Positions 1 to 11,117 of a stretch of DNA of 64,000 nucleotides are shown here, one piece after another. This DNA is from Amesomyces nigricolor. Its lineage: Eukaryota > Ascomycota > Sordariomycetes > Sordariales > Chaetomiaceae. The DNA lies in assembly GCA_004802645.1 (NCBI GenBank), contig SRKS01000003.1, positions 4,030,001 to 4,094,000 of the forward strand, in the 5' to 3' direction. The notes beneath the pieces were generated by a model. That model was not told where the DNA came from, ran no database searches, and saw only the letters and a program-made list of their open reading frames with translations. Numbering within the stretch: position 1 is the stretch's first letter; each line of letters starts with the position of its first letter. Position numbers and translations under genes: made by a program.

Positions 1-420
1 GTCGGGGGGCGTGTGTGGGGTAAGACGGATGGACGTTGGAATTGGACGTTGTCGCGGTTCTGGCGTTGTTGGCTATCGAGTGCGATCAACACGATGGGTG
101 TGTTGGCGCTGCGCGATGCGAATTGTGACGGGGTTGGGTGGTCGAAGTCGGTGCTGGCGCTGTCGCGGTTTGGGTGCTCCACAAGACGCGTTGGAGATGG
201 CGGCACAAAGTTTTGGGGTGCTGGCTGATTACGTAATGCATCACAGTTGCGAACCCCTGAATCGGTCAACAAACACACTCACCTCACACTCTCCATCCAG
301 CTCGTAGTATCCGTATTCAAAAGCATTCATTCAAGCGTATATTCTCTTCTGCTGGGTATCCCATCCATTACGCCATTCATAAAACCCTAAAACATACCCA
401 TAATCCTGTTGCTATGCAAG
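1..420. other. Intergenic, left edge
   Basis: No gene is supported here. Short open frames exist but show no recognisable protein. The stretch lies downstream of the RBR ligase gene, so positions from about 300 to 420 probably hold its 3' UTR. Confidence 0.5.
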
Positions 421-2403
421 TCACCTCAAGACATACTCCAATGCCCAATCGAACACGTCCGCCAGCTTTGGTATCTTCCCCCGCGTCAGAGATGTCCTAA
501 CCGCCTGACCAGCGGGCTGCGCAGCCCATCCATTCTGCAAGAACGCCCTCTCCTGCTCCGACAATTCCCTCTTTTCCTCCTCCTTCCACTTATACTCCGC
601 CTCCTCCTGCGCCTTACGCAGAACCTCATCCATATCCTCTGTCTCCCACAAATTACACCTCGTACACTGCTTACACTTCGTCCCATCACCCTGGGGCCTA
701 AAATGCGGGCAAAAATGCTGATATCCCACCCCGGGCCCCTCCCCACCAATATCCTTGCGACAGACATAGCACATCTGGTAGCCGCAGGGACACGCCAACT
801 TGTTGCAGCCGGACGACTTGACGAAGGACGTGTTGCAGCGCGGACACACACGCTTGACGGCCAGGCTGAGGGCCTGCTCGACCTGGGTGCGCAGCGCCGT
901 GAGCGCCGACTCGTGGCACACGTGCACGTCGGCCCACGCCTTGGCGCAGTTGAGGCAGGACGGCCGGTGGCAGGCTGGGTTCTGGCAGTCGAAGCGGAGG
1001 CCGCGGAGGCGTCGGCGCCGGCGGATGGCCGCGTCGCTGAGCTCGGTCCGCAGGTGTAATGAGAGGGTCTCCCCGGTCCGGAGGGTATAGATGCCTGAGG
1101 TGAGCAAGAAAAGTGCGAGCAATCCGGGGAGCAGGAGCGGGATGAAGACGCTGATGACGGCCAAGAATACAAGGGCAAGAAAAAATTCAGACCCGGGGCG
1201 GAAGTCCTGCTCGGTCGGCGGGAGGTAGATGTCGTTGACTTCGGCATAGGAACAAAATGGGCAGCGGATGAGCGGGAGCCCGGTAGCCAAGAGGCTGTGC
1301 TCCGCCAAGCGTTGGTCCAATTTGTGTAAAACCTCGGCCCCGTTCTTAACCTCCATCATGGCCCGGTGGACATGGTCCTGTGGGATGCGGCCGTCGCATG
1401 TGGTAGAATCAACGGCCAGGCAGCGGAGCGTGCCGGTATCCCTGTCGATGCTACGCCGCCAGCCTTGCCCAAAGATGGCCTCGCTGATAGAGTGCTGCAC
1501 GCACTTGAAGCAAATCATGTGGCCGTGTGTGCTGCAAGACGTAAACTCTTCAAATGGCAGGTCGGCGTAGCAGCAGGCGCACTCGATGGTGCTCTGCAAC
1601 TCCTCTGCCTGGGCAGCGTTCAGTTCCGCTGCTATCCGGCGATCCTCGGCTTCCAATTCGTTCCGTGTACGCTGGTGTATAGTTTCGATGAGAGCCGCGT
1701 AGAGCTCGTGGTCAAGCTCCGCGTTGCCGGTTGATTTGAGCGTGGGCATGATCGATCCACGGCCCGTCGATCTCCAGATCACCAAAGGATGGTTCTCGGC
1801 CTCCTTGGCCGACACGGGTGTTTTTCGGCGGAGGAAGAGCGAAGATATCGTAAAACGCCACGACTTGGACGAGAGGTTGACCAGCGTCTGCCGGGCGTCC
1901 AGATACGAGTAGTTGGACTCGGCGAGAACCGCATTTATAGTCGAGCGGGTGAGACCTTTGAATTCATGCCAGGCGAGCGTCTTTACCGCCTGCTTGTACT
2001 CCGGGCTCCTGAACCTTTCTCTCTTCGACACCAGAGGCTCGGCTGGCTGTCCATCCTTTGCCACTCTCCACCGCCCCTTGACCCAAGACACGCGGTTTTT
2101 CAACAGCGCGTCGGCAACTAGGGCGAGTCTCGATTCACCGTCGAAGCTGGCAAACATCTCCCGGAAGACCTCGACTTGAATATCGGGAAAAACAACGGCG
2201 AGTGCATCCAGACATGCGTTCAGCTCGCGGAGGTCAGGCGCCTCCCGATCGAGGGGCTTCAGGTGCGATTCGTCAGAGATGTGCTCTGGTAGAGCTGCGT
2301 GGGAAAATGTCGTGCGTGGTGGGGAGGCGGCGGTCTGCGCAGTTGTGGCCCTAGGTTTATGTGCGCGGTCACCCGCGGTGCCGAGAAAGCCTGAGAATCC
2401 CAT
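421..2403 (-). CDS. RBR-type (RING-IBR-RING) E3 ubiquitin ligase, RNF216-like, membrane-anchored
   Basis: Single-exon gene of 660 aa with an ATG at 2403-2401. Residues about 61-101 look like a CUE/UBA-type ubiquitin-binding helix bundle (VFPDIQVEVFREMF). RING1 starts at Cys275 (CACC...), the IBR at Cys381 (CPFC), and RING2 is CPRC...SSGCNKLACPCGYQMC...C at 520-548. By family precedent Cys533 in SSGCNKL is the catalytic cysteine that takes ubiquitin as a thioester. A strongly hydrophobic stretch (about 407-440) interrupts the IBR between CPFC and the CQNPAC/CLNC ligands near 473-486, which suggests membrane anchoring. The RING-IBR-RING order and the NPxC spacing resemble RNF216/TRIAD3; substrates are unknown. 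The C-terminus is acidic and basic, predicted helical (about 585-625). Confidence 0.87.
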   Translation of the reverse strand: MGFSGFLGTAGDRAHKPRATTAQTAASPPRTTFSHAALPEHISDESHLKPLDREAPDLRELNACLDALAVVFPDIQVEVFREMFASFDGESRLALVADALLKNRVSWVKGRWRVAKDGQPAEPLVSKRERFRSPEYKQAVKTLAWHEFKGLTRSTINAVLAESNYSYLDARQTLVNLSSKSWRFTISSLFLRRKTPVSAKEAENHPLVIWRSTGRGSIMPTLKSTGNAELDHELYAALIETIHQRTRNELEAEDRRIAAELNAAQAEELQSTIECACCYADLPFEEFTSCSTHGHMICFKCVQHSISEAIFGQGWRRSIDRDTGTLRCLAVDSTTCDGRIPQDHVHRAMMEVKNGAEVLHKLDQRLAEHSLLATGLPLIRCPFCSYAEVNDIYLPPTEQDFRPGSEFFLALVFLAVISVFIPLLLPGLLALFLLTSGIYTLRTGETLSLHLRTELSDAAIRRRRRLRGLRFDCQNPACHRPSCLNCAKAWADVHVCHESALTALRTQVEQALSLAVKRVCPRCNTSFVKSSGCNKLACPCGYQMCYVCRKDIGGEGPGVGYQHFCPHFRPQGDGTKCKQCTRCNLWETEDMDEVLRKAQEEAEYKWKEEEKRELSEQERAFLQNGWAAQPAGQAVRTSLTRGKIPKLADVFDWALEYVLR

Positions 2404-4531
2404 GGTGTTGGGCTGCGTGGGCGAATGTGGTTGAAGCTAGAGCATGGTGCTAGGCAGCGAAGTCGGTGGACTACCGCAGCGTCCTTTGTCGGGTGGTTTT
2501 ATTGCTGATGTTCATGGCGACGGCGTGGCCTGTCCGTCGCGTAAGATTAGCTGGATTCTGCCGGTGCTTCGGTTGCCAGGTTGCCGGTCGGTCAATCTTG
2601 GGCGTGTGGAAATGTTGCCGCCTGGAGCGTGGTGGTTTCCAGAACTGGCACTTGCCGTGGACATTGGACATCGGACAACGTCTGCCTGGCCCGTGCGTTC
2701 TGGGCTGAGAGTGGGGCAGTGGGGCAACCCCACACGCCCAGCGGTGGCCGACCAGCTTCGGCAAACATTCCATTTTCTGCTCCGCGATTTTGGCCCCGAT
2801 TTCTTGTCATCTGTTTCATGGACTTTGCTCCCAGCACCAACAAGCAGTGTTTGCTGCGCTGTTTAAAAGAGGCAATTGTCATATTTGAGACACACCAAGC
2901 CCGTTCCCCTCACGAAACACCAGCCGGGAGGCGAACCTGAAGGACATCTCAGACAGCCGTAGACCTGGCCTGCTGCCAATTTTACGTCGTCCTTGGTCGT
3001 ATTGGTCTCGGCGGTGAGCTGCGCGAGTGGCACCACACGGCACCGGTCTTCGAAATATCGACAGCTGCATCGGTCGAAGCTCACGCTTCCCAATTTCCAG
3101 CGGCCATGCGGCATCGCTTCCAGTATTCCGGGCGCTGAATGGCGCGGTCTGTCGAAGGTTGAGATCACACGACTGGGCATCACCTGTTGAATCGACAGTG
3201 TCTAACTGGAACCAGCCCAATCTAGCTTCACCGAGTTCTGGTGTTTCTGCGTTTTCCTGCATTCTCTTCTTCCCAGCTTCTCTGTGTTTTCTCAGCTTGA
3301 CATCCCTCGCAGCTATGGGCAAGGTATGTCAGGCAAGAGGCGGACAGCCCCCCATTTAATAGATTGATCAGCTATGTCGGTTGGTGGTGGAAAGATTGGA
3401 AATTCTACGAGATGCAAAACCCATAACAACCAAGCCAAATGCGTTGCCCGCCTTTTGAGATTTTGCGCTTCCTCCCCGCGGTTCGACTCACCAGCCTGGC
3501 AAGTCTTATGGTCATGACAGGCGAGAAGGAGACGACCGGTTCTCAAAGGTTCCATGCTCCCTCGCTGAGGCCCCTGACATGGCAACTTGATGGGAGGCTG
3601 GTGGAAAGTCCCAGCCTTACTGTCTCTGTCAGCAACCCCCTGCCCCCCTCCCCCGGCAGCAATCCTTCTTCAAAAACCTTCTCGAAGCCACCTCCCGCCA
3701 TCGGAACCCAGATCCGCGATCTGGCGCCAGCGAACTGAGAACCCACAGCAACGACGCTTCACGTGCGGCCAGGCACACCAGTATTCCCATCAAAAACTCA
3801 CAAATGGCGGGCCCGACCCGGCGGGTCTGTCGCCTCCGTCACACCTCCATTCCGTCACACAAGAGGCGGCCCTGTCGTTGCTCACCGCCCACCGCCAGTC
3901 CGCTCTTTCGGGACCCAGGGGCCCGCAGACGACGCTGGGAATCCACCCAGGCCCAGCAATCCCATGTGGCCTGTCGTGGCTTGCAGCCTGTGTTCAACAG
4001 ACGCGCCCTGCAACTGGCCGTTGGCGAACGCAGCCCCTCCCCTGTTTCTCCGGCTGCCCTGGTCCTGACGAATCCGGCTGTCGCCCGTGTCATGGTCAGC
4101 CCCCGGCCTTGTCTCGAGCTCACCGACTTCTTGCCCCCAAACTTTCGGTGTCGTCTTTTCTGTCTCGTCCTGTTTCCCGATCCCGCCCCGGCGTGCCAAC
4201 AAGCCAGCATGCCAGCGTGCCAACGTTGCTGCTAGCGCAAGGGGCAGCGGGGGCGCTTCCTGGGATCCGTCGTCCAAGGATGCTCTTTCGGGCTCTGCAT
4301 GCCGTCGCCGGCAAGCTGACGGTCGACGTTGTGCCAGCCCGGTGATTGGTCCCGGCCGTCTGTGAGTGTCAGATGCACGCACTGCTTGGCGGTGTATAAG
4401 TCCGCCTTCCTCACCTATCTCTGTCGTCCGATGTTTTTCGCCTCCCGACTTCTTCTTTGCTTTTGCATGTAATACTTGATGGGCCCAGCCGGTTGTCTCT
4501 GGGTTTTGTTGATGGTTGACTGTACCCCATT
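2404..4531. other. Intergenic region between divergent RBR-ligase and F-box genes
   Basis: This 2.1-kb divergent spacer should hold both promoters. No conserved protein was recognised in any frame. A CT-rich leader-like tract (3200-3314) runs into ATGGGCAAG followed by GTATGT at 3315, which looks like a short first exon, but no matching second exon was found. A TATAAG box lies at about 4396, some 140 nt before the F-box ATG. Confidence 0.5.
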
Positions 4532-5812
4532 ATGGACTTACTCCCGGTCGAGCTGGTCCGACTCGTCTTCCAATACTGCGAGCCCCCCTCCGTGAGGGCC
4601 CTCCGCCTGGCCTCGGGCAGGTACGCCGACGTAGGCTACGAATTTCTCCTCGACTCACATTTTACGGCTGTCGAGTGGAGAGACGACATCAAGCGTCTCC
4701 GCGCCATCGCCGGCCACGACCGCCTCCACGGCAGCATCCGCTCCCTCACCTTCAACCTCTCCAAACCCGACGACTGCAACAATGGCCGGCACTCACCCCC
4801 CTTCCACACGCGCGCCCAAACCCTCGAAGAAACATTCACCCGCCTCCCCAACCTCCACACCCTCTCCGTAATCGTCCCAAATACCCCCCCCACAACCCCC
4901 TCAACAACCCCCTTCCACCACCACCACACCTGCCGCAAACGCACCGACCGCGCCCTCGCCTGCAAAAACATGACCGCCCTCGCCACCACCCTCCGTCACA
5001 CCCCTCCCACCCTCACCACCCTAACCCTCAACCCCCTCCCCCTCGAACTCTTCCGCACCCCTTTCGACCGCCGCCACTGGCTCGACTGCTGCGCCCGCCT
5101 CTTCTCAACCCTCACCTCCCTCACCCTCGTCCTCGACCCCCCGCCCTCCTTACTCCCCTCAGCCCGCTTCCGCGCCGTCTCCGGACTGGGCCATCTCCTG
5201 GCGTGCGCTACGCCAGAGCTGCGGTATCTCAGCCTTGCGTTCCGGTCGGCGCATGCACCCAGAGAAAAGTTTGGGTTGTCGTTCCGGGGGCTGTTTTCGG
5301 GGCGCGAGGAGGAGGTGGTGTATAAGAAATTGAGGGAGGTGCGGTTGGAGGGGGTGAGTTGTTCAGAGGAGGACTTGAGGGGATTTTTGGTGAGGCATGG
5401 GGGGACGTTGGAGAGGGTTAGGCTTGGGGGGAGGGGGTTGGTTGGGGGGAGTGGGGAGGGAGGGGGGAATGGGCTGGGTGGTGGGGGGGTGCATTTGCAT
5501 GATGGGAGTTGGAGGGGTTTTTTTATGGGGTTGAAGGGGAGGATGGGGAGGTTGAGGAGGTTTGCGATGGAGGGGGATGCGGAGGCGGGGGATTATATGA
5601 GTGGCGGGAAGGAGGTGTATATTTTTGAGCCCGTGGTGGGGGAGGATTGGGAGCCGCTTCCTGTTGAGGGGGGGAGGAGGAGGAAGGGGGAGTGGACGTG
5701 GTGGAGGGGGGAGTGTGTCAAGACGGTGGATAGCTTGGGGTTGGAGAGGTATTTGGTGGAGGGCGGGCCGTACCCGAGGCTGGGGGGAGGGAGGGAGGTT
5801 GAGAGCGAATGA
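4532..5812 (+). CDS. F-box-like protein
   Basis: Single-exon gene of 426 aa. The N-terminus (MDLLPVELVRLVFQYCEPPS, then VRALRLAS) is a typical F-box (residues about 1-45), the motif that binds Skp1 and brings targets to cullin-1 SCF ligases. The rest has leucine-rich stretches (RSLTFNL, LHTLSVIV, LTSLTLVL, LRYLSLAF) spaced like irregular LRRs of fungal F-box proteins; the substrate is unknown. Base composition is extreme. Positions 4861-4920 hold 34 C and 2 G on the coding strand, while 5461-5520 hold 34 G and 3 C, all in one open frame. The second half encodes a Gly-rich segment (about 295-330) that may be a by-product of this skew. The window also encodes the SCF scaffold (46807-49409). Confidence 0.75.
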   Translation: MDLLPVELVRLVFQYCEPPSVRALRLASGRYADVGYEFLLDSHFTAVEWRDDIKRLRAIAGHDRLHGSIRSLTFNLSKPDDCNNGRHSPPFHTRAQTLEETFTRLPNLHTLSVIVPNTPPTTPSTTPFHHHHTCRKRTDRALACKNMTALATTLRHTPPTLTTLTLNPLPLELFRTPFDRRHWLDCCARLFSTLTSLTLVLDPPPSLLPSARFRAVSGLGHLLACATPELRYLSLAFRSAHAPREKFGLSFRGLFSGREEEVVYKKLREVRLEGVSCSEEDLRGFLVRHGGTLERVRLGGRGLVGGSGEGGGNGLGGGGVHLHDGSWRGFFMGLKGRMGRLRRFAMEGDAEAGDYMSGGKEVYIFEPVVGEDWEPLPVEGGRRRKGEWTWWRGECVKTVDSLGLERYLVEGGPYPRLGGGREVESE

Positions 5813-8645
5813 TGAGGAAGTAATGGGAGGTTTCCTGTTGTCCTGCCTCAAAGGGGCGTATTGTGGGATCATTCACGGACACAACAACACCACAACTAAT
5901 CGAACAAATGTAGATATCACGACCATCACGACACTTACGACGGCGCTATTCAGTTCAGCAACGCGGCGGCGCATTAGACTTAGGGTTTTGCTTGGGGGTA
6001 AAATGGACCGGGGTTATGGCACATTAGACAGAATGCAAGCAATTGTCGGTAGACAAGAATAACATATCTCTGAAAATCTCTGGTCTGATCTCCCATGACT
6101 GATGACCTAGGTCATGCTCCAATCTCATCCTTGTTGTTGTAACCCAACTGTGCTGCCGTGGTCTTGACCGACCGGAAGTTAGATGACACGTGCCAGCGCA
6201 TGTGGTGTTGTCTCTCTGAAGTGAGAACGGAGAGACAAGATCAACTCGGCCGAGTTGTCGCTCAGTAGACACACAACACGTGGGCCAATTTGGGAAGAAT
6301 AAATGAGAAATCGGTCACATTTGACGGAGCTTGTTCCTTTCTCTTCGGCGAGGACAGCGTTAACTCTCGCGGTCGTTTTAAGACTACGTAGAATGGCGAG
6401 TGGATATAGCGAGCAATATGAATGGAGGGTGCAACGGGGCAACCACTGCCGAGGAGCGTGCAGATGATGGGAGCTTACCTCGCCTTGCCTTAGCTTTGCT
6501 GCCCTGGATTACACGGCATCGAGGCTCTCGGCTGGGGGGAGTTGGATATCACTTGTTTGTCCTGGATTGCAACATGACATGCCGGCAGTAGTGGTTGTAA
6601 TAAATTATTGTTGGGTGTGACAGTGGACAGATGTTACTGGCTCTTTGTTCATCATTTGGAGTGAGGTGTTTCCTTCAAGTTGGCCGTATCTCTCTAGGAG
6701 GCCCATGATTCGGGCAGCAGAACTCAGGGGTGCGAGTCAGAGAAGCAGGACAGGACCCGACCAACGTCGCGGGAGATCAGACCTAGGTCCGTCTGAACCT
6801 TCCACACACCAGAAAGCAGGCCGTTCCTCAGGAGACCGGCAGAGGGTGGGCTGATTGGCCCGTTGGTGGTGAGAACGGCGGGCTCTTGCAGGAGGAAGCA
6901 ACCTGCATTTCGGAGAGGCAACTCGGATGCTGTGCGAGGCTGTGAGCAGGAAAAGCAACGCGGGGTCTGCACAAGACGCGGGCCAACAAGCAAACAAGCA
7001 CCTGCGGGCGATGGATCAAGATTCATATCTCGTCGAGGTCTGCTTTTCTAGTGCAATCTCCTTGCTTGTGTAGGTTTCTTGCAGCTTTGAAATCCCGATC
7101 GCCCCGACTGCAGATCAGCTCGTCCGCGGAGGGAAAACTGTCAAAGCGGGTGTTCCTGTGGCTTGAGGCAGTCACTGCATGTTGCCATCGGTTGGCATGT
7201 CTCCGTCCGAGACATTCGGGAAATGTCTTGGCTGAGAATTCGACCTGATAATCTCCGGGGTTGTTGCGGGGACGAGAAACGGAGGGCAGGGCAACACGAG
7301 CGAGAGGGTGGTGGGTGACAGAGACGCAGATGGGATGGCCGTCTGGTTTACGAAGCAGCTCTGGTTGGGATGAGTGAGCGTGTTGTTGAGATGACAAAGG
7401 GAAAATGGAGTCAAGCACATGACGACATGGGCTGCTTGTGTCCCAGCCAGGCTGGCAGGAGCTCGGTTCAGAAAGCGGGTGGGGTTCATGTGGAATGCAG
7501 CATGAACAGGGGCCGGGAAGTGGGGCTTTGGCTTGTCGTTGCCCGCGATCGAGACCAACCCCTCATCGACGATCTTGGAGAAGCAACATGAACAATTTGA
7601 TAAAAATCAAAGCGATGGTCTTTTTCAGAGCCCTCGACACTCGATGAAATCGTGAGCTGTTGGGTCCGAGAACAACGGGAAGCTTGCTTGTGGTGGGCCG
7701 TCGAGCTGCCTCCGGCTGCGAGCCCCTTGCTTCTAACAGTGGAGAAGAAGAGAAAAAGACGTTGAAGTGCTGCTCAGGGGTTCCTTCCTGAAAACCGAGC
7801 CAGAGCCATGGGATTTGATGAAAGGGGATTTGCTGGAGCCGTTTGTCACGATTGCTCCAGGTTCTGTGTTCTTTGCTCTTCTCCCTCGAAATGCTCACGT
7901 TTTTCGCATTCCATCCAGGTTTTCCTCTGACCACCTCAGCCCATTGGCCCTCTCTCCCATCTCCTGTTTGTAACAGCACATCTCTCATCCCTCGACGACA
8001 GCAACCCCCACAACTCCCAAGCCCCAACGGCGCAAGCTCGGCACCTCGAGCGTGATACATCCTCCGTGTCAGTGGCCAAGAGGCAGTGGCTTGTCGATCG
8101 GCGCCATTGGGCGGGCCGCCCTCGAGAATCACCGAGATCGTCTCGTTGTTCTGGCCCACCGCCCGCCGAGATCGTATATCAAGTGCTAATTTCTGGTCAA
8201 TATCTGATCGGTCTGTCGTCCGCCAGCACGCAAGCGAGCTGCAGGCCCTCAACCCGAGACGAACCCTGCGGGGTGCTACCGCGCCCTGCAATCCCGTTTG
8301 GCTCCGCCGTCGCATTGTCACTGCCGTGGTGTGCCCGAGGCGCGGGAGCCCGAGGCCAGGCGAGCCTCACTCGGCCCCAGACGAAAGCTGCCTGATCCCT
8401 GTCGCCCTGCTTCTGGGCGCTGCTCTTTGGGCCCTTCGAAGCGGGATCGCCGGGGGTGTGAGCCCACGTCACTCTGCTCACTGGACCACCAGTGACCACC
8501 CAGTTCCTGATTGAAAACGCCGCCGCTTCCCTGTTTGCTGGGTCCTCCCCTCCCTGCCCTCAACCGTCCGCAACCATCCGAACGGCAAACCGACTGCGAG
8601 ACTGAGCCTGGTGAGAAACCGCCCGTGCCGGGCAGTCGACTCGCC
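5813..8645. other. Intergenic region
   Basis: This 2.8-kb stretch contains no protein I can recognise. Short open frames on both strands lack domain signatures and overlap one another. The right end (about 8500-8645) is pyrimidine-rich and probably the leader of the SYLF-domain gene. Confidence 0.5.
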
Positions 8646-11117
8646 ATGTTTCGCGTCTCGACACTGCTCCCCTCGTGGGACCGCTCGAGACAGTCAACCT
8701 CCTCAGCCCCAACCCCAGCACCTGCGCCGCCAACACCAGCAAAGACCCCGGGCGCCCTCGACAAGGTCTTTGGATGGGCCGAGAAGATCGTGCCCGCCAC
8801 CCGAAACAGCACCTTGAGCACCACAGCTCCTGCTCGCTACGGCCGAGAAACATACTGGCCAACCACCCTCGACAAGGAATGCGACAAGGCCGCAAGGATC
8901 CTCAAGTCGTTCTGCTGTATGTCTTAAGGACAATACCTGCTGTCTTGGGTGCATGCTAACCGAGAGACAGTTGACGGCTTTCTGTCGCAGGAGTCGGAAC
9001 AGACCGACGAAACCACAGCACAGACACAATCATACGTTACGAAAAAGATCCCCCCACGGATAATACAGAATGCAGTCGGCCTCGCAGTCTTTTCGTGCAT
9101 GCGCTCCGGCCTCTGGATGTCAGGGTCCGGAGGTGCCGGTCTGATCACAGCGAGGAAAGCCGACGGGACATGGTCGCCACCGTCAGGCATTATCCTCCAC
9201 ACCGCCGAGCTCGCCTTTTTAGCGGGCGTCGACATCTACGACTGCCTCCTGGTCATTAACAGCGTCCATATTCTTGAACTCTTCACCCGTCCAAGGCTAG
9301 TATTGGGAGTCGACGTCAGCCTCGCAGTGGGGCCGCTGGCCACCGTGGGAGAGAAGGAGCCGGAAATTAAGTGGAGGGAGATTAATGACACCGTCTTGAC
9401 CTATGTCAAGGCCAGGGGTAAGCACCAGGCGGTACAGCTGGACGGATCGATGGTGACGGAGCGGGGGAACGAGAACGAGAAGTTTTACTGCGCCGGCATC
9501 ACCATCCTCGACATCCTTGCCGGCAACACCCCGAAGCACGTCGAGGAGATGCGCCCCTTGTTCGAGGTGATCAAGGCCGCTGAGGGCCGCTCCGACTACG
9601 ACAAGGCCCTTATGAACTGGCTGGCTCAGCAACCGGCCCCGGGCGACGCCGAGATTGCCACCCCTCCGGAATCCATCAAATCCCCGACGAAAACCGCCTT
9701 TGGCGTCCTCGACGCCAACGACCCGGACCCGTTCGGCATCATCGGCCTGGAAATGGCCGGCATCGAAATCCGCGAGGCCGGCAGCACCCTGCGCCCGAGC
9801 AGTTCGCAGTTCGACTACCACGCCAACCCCACGAGCCCCGTGTTTGGGAGGTTCAGCCGCCAGAGCATGGAGACGTTCGTTTCGAGAAGCAACCGGGGCA
9901 GCTGTGTCTCGGCCAAAACCCAGAACACGGCCATGACGGACGCGTACACCCAGACTGATGTGGCCAGCACCGCCGACACGACGTACAGTCGCCCCAATAG
10001 CGATGACGGGAAGGACGCCGTCGACAGGCTGCCGACTGTTGTGGAGCCAGATGAGGTGGATTACACCCAGGTCGACATGAGCATTCTCGAGCGCCTGAAG
10101 CGGAGGCCGAGCGAGGCCGCCACGGTTTTGGAGCCGTTGAAGGCTCCTGAGGAGATCAAGATTGCGGAGGTCAAGGAAACTAAGGCTGCCGAGAAGAGGA
10201 TAGCAGAATTCAAGTCGGCAGAGAAAAAGGAGAAGTCGAGGACTGTCGACCAAGCCACTAGCCCAATCACCCTAGACGAGATCCCTCAACCGACAATTAG
10301 CGACGAGGCAAGCGAAGACGCCGACGACGAGGATGACGAGGACGACGAAGAGCCCATCATCATCTGCGAAGTCGCCACCGCAACAACCCAACCGGCACGC
10401 ACCTCCATCCAGAAGTCGCAGGTCACTCAGGTTATCCAGGCCAAAGCTGGCCTTGTCACAATCCCGAAGAGGATACCTCCACCACTTCCCGCGCGTAGTC
10501 CCGCGCGCGCTTCAAGGGGAAGCAAGAGCGAGTACGGCGGCGATCTCTCGTCCCTAAAAAGCCCCGTCCGGAACTCTTTTCTCTCGATCGCCTCCCGCCC
10601 TGACGACTCCTACCCCGCTGCTGCCGAAAGGCTCTCTATCGACGAGAAGTCCGTCGCTGGTGAAAGGAGCTCGATCGACGAAAGCCCCGCCCCTGAAGAA
10701 CCCCCCATCACCCCAGAAGACAACAATAATAAAGTCGTTTCCCGCCCATCTAGCCCCCGCCACACCAAAAACTCTTCCTCTGTCTGCACCACCATCGCAG
10801 CCGCCACCACCACCCCAGCTTCAACCCGGCCTAGCCTAGACGAAGAAGTCACACCGCCATTCCCATCCTCCGCCCCCCTACCAACAACCCCGCAAACCCT
10901 TGAACCGGGCTCTTCGGCCGAGGATGAGTCGGACAGAGAGCCTAGGACGCCACACGCTGCCGAGACTGATTTCGATACCGCGTCGGAGCACGCCGGGCCC
11001 GAGACGACTGCTAAGGGGGTTGCCGGGAATGAGGTGAAAATTGTGTCGGGGTCGCCGGCGGGGAGTTCTTCTGAGAGGGAGAGGGAGAGGGAGAGGGAGA
11101 GGTCGGTGGGCATGTAG
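8646..11117 (+). CDS. SYLF (DUF500/Ysc84-type) domain protein with long disordered tail
   Basis: Two exons, 8646-8916 and 8971-11117, joined across a 54-nt intron (GTATGT donor, GCTAAC branch, ACAG acceptor) that restores FC-F-DGFLSQ; product 805 aa. The SYLF domain spans about residues 80-310, with PPRIIQNAVGLAVFS, GSGGAGLITAR and LGVDVSLAVGPLA. This fold binds phosphoinositides and, in Ysc84/SH3YL1, actin at endocytic sites. There is no SH3 domain, unlike Ysc84; instead some 490 residues are low-complexity, with an acidic run (EDADDEDDEDDEEP), a proline-rich stretch (IPPPLPARSPARAS) and a terminal RERERER run from a GAGAGG repeat at 11078-11102. Proline motifs could recruit SH3 proteins. 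Membrane or actin-patch function is inferred from the family. Confidence 0.88.

Noticed and set aside
3200..3330. Leader-like CT-rich tract with ATGGGCAAG followed by GTATGT, resembling a short first exon
   Set aside because: No downstream exon encoding a known MGK-starting protein was found; likely coincidence.
3587..4345. 252-codon plus-strand open frame upstream of the F-box gene
   Set aside because: Overlaps equally long antisense frames; low-complexity translation and no family.
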